From the NCBI GenBank assembly GCA_008360975.2, contig CM039182.1, positions 19,440,324 to 19,504,323 of the forward strand: 64,000 nucleotides of DNA, in the 5' to 3' direction. The DNA comes from Lichenostomus cassidix. Its lineage: Eukaryota; Chordata; Aves; Passeriformes; Meliphagidae. Position 1 is the stretch's first letter; each line of letters starts with the position of its first letter. The translations under genes and the position numbers were made by a program. Shown here one piece after another: positions 61,857 through 64,000 of this stretch. The notes beneath the pieces were generated by a model. The model ran no database searches. It was not told the origin of the DNA and was given only the letters and a program-made list of their open reading frames with translations.

Positions 61857-64000
61857 TGCCCACGAGAGGAGCCAGCCTGCCTCGCGCTGATTGCTTCTTC
61901 CTAAGGGGATTTAGGCAGTTTGCGTCAATCAAGGATTTAACACAAGACATACATGCCATCCCCTCTTAACACAAACAAACAGCTGCCAGCACCTTTCTTG
62001 ATGAGCCAAGGCTGCATGGGCGGCTGGCAAAAAGTTAGTGATTCTCCTCTTTTACTATCTAATCTCATCAGTTAACCATAGGAGTGATTTTAAAGATTCT
62101 CATTTCTCTACAGTAGCAAAAAAGTACTTAAAAAGCTATGAAGGCAGGTATAAATAAAATGGGAATCCTTAAAATTAATTACAATCCTTCAAATCCCTGA
62201 ATTGCTTACTAAGTATGAAAACCAAAAACAGGGTAAACATAGGCAGTCATTAAACATTTTTCCAGTGCCAATTGTCTCAATAAGAAAACAGAACTCAAAT
62301 AATGAGTTACTCTATGCAGCTTAAGCCTTGGTCCATGAGGTAGAGAATGTATGTAACAAAACTACAGAAAAATTTAGCATTTCCAAATTACAGGGCTTCA
62401 AGCCTTGTCAGATTTTTTCCCAGTAAACTGAATAATATTAAATATTACTCAATTAATATTCAAGTAATATTTTTGCTATTCTATATTACTACTAATAACA
62501 ATTAATATTAAATATGTAAGAAATTTAATTAAAAATCTTGAATTTCGTTGTTTCAAATTGTAAACTCAACACAAAATCTTCTTGGTTCTAGAACCGATAG
62601 CTTCTGCTTTTTAAAGCTGTCCACATTCAAGTACATACTAGCAAACCAAACAATTATATAACAGAATTATGAAGTGTTTAAAAACTGGCTCAATCATTGC
62701 ACAGTGAACTTCAGGAAGTTATAATGAAATTAGAAATTTGCCAGATGCCCAGTAGAAGGCAGACAAGGGAACATCCCTTCTCCCCAAATGATCTGTCGTG
62801 CAGCAACCAGGTACATTTTTCCTCCTCACCACCAGCACATTGGCATTTTTCTCCCAGGTTAAAATGAAGGGGCCTAAATACAGCTCACATTTTACTTCCT
62901 CATAAAATAATTTAAATACAAGCACCTCTTCTTTGCCCTAGATTCTCCTTTCAATAAGCTGTTTGGTAGCTCCTAATGAACACCAATAAATCAGCCACAA
63001 TCATCCTTTTAGCTACAGTTCTAAAAGTTCCCTTCACTATGACAGAAGCTTATTACAATTATATCACCTCTTAGCAGTTGAACTTTTGATCTGATTTTCT
63101 TAAAAATAGCAGAGAGTCCCAGTTAAAAGAACATTATTGAAAATAACAGTATTAATGCTATTTAATCAGCTCAGTTTTCTTGTAGTCTCCTGAAGCAAAA
63201 GGAAGTGGGCTGTGTATTCTATTCTACGTTCAGATTGACTCGAAGTTCAAAGCTGAGTCTTTGAGTAATTTCATTCTGACACTGTTAAATAGCAATTCAG
63301 GAAGCATGCAAATCATCATGCTGACATTTCCAGGTAAAGCTTGCCCATCTTAACTTCCCATGTTCTTCTGCTGACAGGTTTTGGGAGTCAAATGCAAAAG
63401 TTCCCACCCTCAACTTCTTTCTCTCTTTCTACGCCCCTGCAGAAGCAGGGAGGGCTGTAGGACCCAGTGAATTGCCTCGCAGGCTCAGCACCTTTTCTTC
63501 GCTTTGTGGCTTCCTTGGGAGCCTCCCTGCCTTTCTGGAAAACCCTGTGTAAACAGCCTTCAATTATGTTCTAGGGATGTTTTCATAAACCTTCAAAACT
63601 CCAGGTCCCACTCAAGGGGTAATATTGCCCAGTTTCTTAGTCAAAATTAAAATCACATGTATTTCTCTTGAAAACTGGGTCCCAAATATATCCTAAATTT
63701 CAGAAAACAAAGCAAATGCTGGGACTTTGTAGAATGAATTTTTTCAACACAGTATCTGGCTATCTTTTAATTTCTTTTTTTAAGTCAAAGAGGTGTGAGC
63801 CTACTTCTACCTGGAAATAAATAATGCAACATGGAAATAAATATTGCCACAGAGATTTAAATAATAAAATGGCAATCGCTGGGACAGTTTTGGTCCTCAC
63901 TTATGCTCACTCAATCCTAATTAACATTGGCAGAATTTGGCCCGCTGCACAAGCCCCATCTAATCCCCCCACTGTAGTCTGCCACGCCAGAAGGTTATTC

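Larger units (their letters stand above)
49561..64000 (-). other. Upstream CACNB2 DNA, no exon recognised
   Basis: Either intron below further-upstream first exons (the MVQRDMSKSPP-type and GSDGSTSSD-type exons known in other species were not found) or 5' flank. Microsatellites, pyrimidine tracts and an 11-bp minisatellite are listed separately. Remaining stretches (49561-51376, 51415-52220, 52253-56312, 56339-60473, 60529-61801, 61857-64000) are unique AT-rich sequence, plus some moderately GC-rich stretches (58600-58800, 61620-61900, 63400-63540) I cannot assign. Confidence 0.65.

Noticed and set aside
62300..62336. Minus-strand ATG GAC CAA (MDQGLSCIE) as a possible MDQASGLD-type CACNB2 exon
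   Set aside because: Similarity stops after MDQ, and a stop codon comes before any donor.
1..64000. Prokaryotic operons, CRISPR arrays, tRNA or rRNA genes, complete retroviral proviruses
   Set aside because: None seen. The only mobile-element sequence I can support is CR1 LINE debris, and the splice-site, CpG-island and intron structure is that of a vertebrate.

Overview
The window looks like avian (or at least sauropsid) nuclear DNA. It is AT-rich, almost free of long real ORFs, and carries many decayed CR1 LINE fragments in both orientations. CR1 is the dominant interspersed repeat of birds, and no mammalian SINE or L1 sequence was noticed. There are no bacterial features: the many short open frames are chance frames in intronic DNA.

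The one gene I can identify is CACNB2, the voltage-gated calcium channel beta-2 subunit, on the minus strand, so its 5' side lies at high coordinates. The anchor is a 120-nt exon (9934-10053) encoding the 40-residue block that begins [16 protein letters not shown] and ends QLEKAK. This is the first exon common to the beta-2 isoforms with short alternative N-termini. Upstream of it lie three alternative first coding exons, each ending in a phase-0 GT donor. (1) The beta-2e N-terminus, MKATWIRLL...NSDIC, at 10874-10942. (2) A short MYLFGSEEYEA exon at 35151-35183, inside a strong CpG island. It resembles the short N-termini of the paralogues CACNB3 and CACNB4 and matches no CACNB2 isoform I can recall. 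(3) The beta-2b-type N-terminus, LDRRLMSPQTKHIAPG, at 48982-49029, where the expected initiator ATG reads AGG. All would join the shared exon in frame, giving beta-2 subunits that differ only at the N-terminus, the part known to set membrane targeting and channel inactivation. The SH3, HOOK and guanylate-kinase-like exons must lie beyond coordinate 1.

Layout: 1-9933 is the start of the intron after the shared exon; 10054-10873 is the 820-bp intron to the beta-2e exon; 10943-35150 is intron with the beta-2e upstream region and several CR1 copies, including a 1.6-kb internally deleted one; 35190-35940 is the CpG island; 36-49 kb is intron with more CR1; 49-64 kb is upstream DNA with no further recognisable exon. 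The CpG island contains two tandem-repeat blocks, and one has a G-quadruplex motif in each unit. The most interesting points are the apparent CACNB3/4-like first exon of CACNB2 and the missing beta-2b start codon.
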